A DNA stretch of 64,000 nt. Source: Vicinamibacterales bacterium (GTDB lineage: Bacteria > Acidobacteriota > Vicinamibacteria > Vicinamibacterales > UBA2999). This document shows positions 63,637 through 64,000 of the stretch, piece after piece (position 1 is the first letter of the stretch; the number at the start of each line of letters is the position of its first letter). Made by a program: the position numbers and the translations under genes. The notes under the pieces were generated by a model, which ran no database searches, was not told where the DNA came from, and saw only the letters and a list, made by a program, of their open reading frames with translations. The stretch covers positions 1-64,000 of the forward strand of contig JAUXWO010000136.1 in NCBI GenBank assembly GCA_030680175.1, in the 5' to 3' direction.

Positions 63637-64000
63637 TCAGCGGTTCTCGCCGGTCGCGGGCGGCGTGAGGCGCGCGGCGATGGCCGCGGCCGCCGCGTGC
63701 GCGTGTGCCTCGACCGCGTCCATGGTGTCGCCGCCGAAGCGCTCGAGGACGGCATCGGCCAGGACCAGCGCGACCATGGCTTCACCGACGACGGCCGCGG
63801 CCGGCACGGCGCACACGTCGCTGCGCTCGATCGCCGCCGGGGCCTCCTCGAGCGTCGTGAGATCCACGGAGCGCAGTGGCTTCATCAGCGTCGCGATCGG
63901 CTTCATGCCCGCCGTCACGCGCACCTCCATCCCGTTGGTCACGCCGCCCTCGAGGCCGCCGGCGCGGTTGGTGGGACGCACGAGGCCAGGGGCGCCGCCC
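63637..64000 (-). CDS. aroC: Chorismate synthase, C-terminal part (truncated by window edge)
   Basis: [36 protein letters not shown]..., [33 protein letters not shown]. Confidence 0.95.
   Translation of the reverse strand, partial: GGAPGLVRPTNRAGGLEGGVTNGMEVRVTAGMKPIATLMKPLRSVDLTTLEEAPAAIERSDVCAVPAAAVVGEAMVALVLADAVLERFGGDTMDAVEAHAHAAAAAIAARLTPPATGENR

Overview
High-GC bacterial chromosomal segment, probably Acidobacteriota and possibly a Vicinamibacteria-like lineage. That placement is inferred from gene content, a VWFA-related acidobacterial-type protein and overall style, not from a search. The window is gene-dense and mostly housekeeping: serA, mdh, sdhBAC, sucCD, ndk, dcd, hisS, aspS, phoH-ybeY-CBS-era, mgtE, recO, glyQS, ppdK, corA, mutL, rarA, trmH-family, greA, transsulfuration/cysteine synthase, DHH phosphoesterase, uvrB, mlaE-F-D, an NtrC-type regulator, upp, an amidohydrolase, hpt, rpiB-deoC, manB/manC-like, pgsA, bamD-like, rpe, rsmB, fmt, def and partial aroC. 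There are two tRNAs: Val-CAC and Gly-CCC. I found no rRNA, CRISPR array, phage or transposase. The strongest leads are: (1) a divergent-from-hpt rpiB-deoC pair in which both enzymes carry N-terminal extensions resembling bacterial-microcompartment cargo, with no shell gene in the window; (2) a pyruvate phosphate dikinase with a histone-H1-like Lys/Ala tail; (3) an MCE/MlaD protein with exact 34-residue C-terminal repeats; (4) two adjacent Cys-rich exported small proteins; (5) a patatin-like protein lacking the nucleophile serine; (6) several intergenic 7/8/14-bp word-repeat blocks and near-leaderless promoters.
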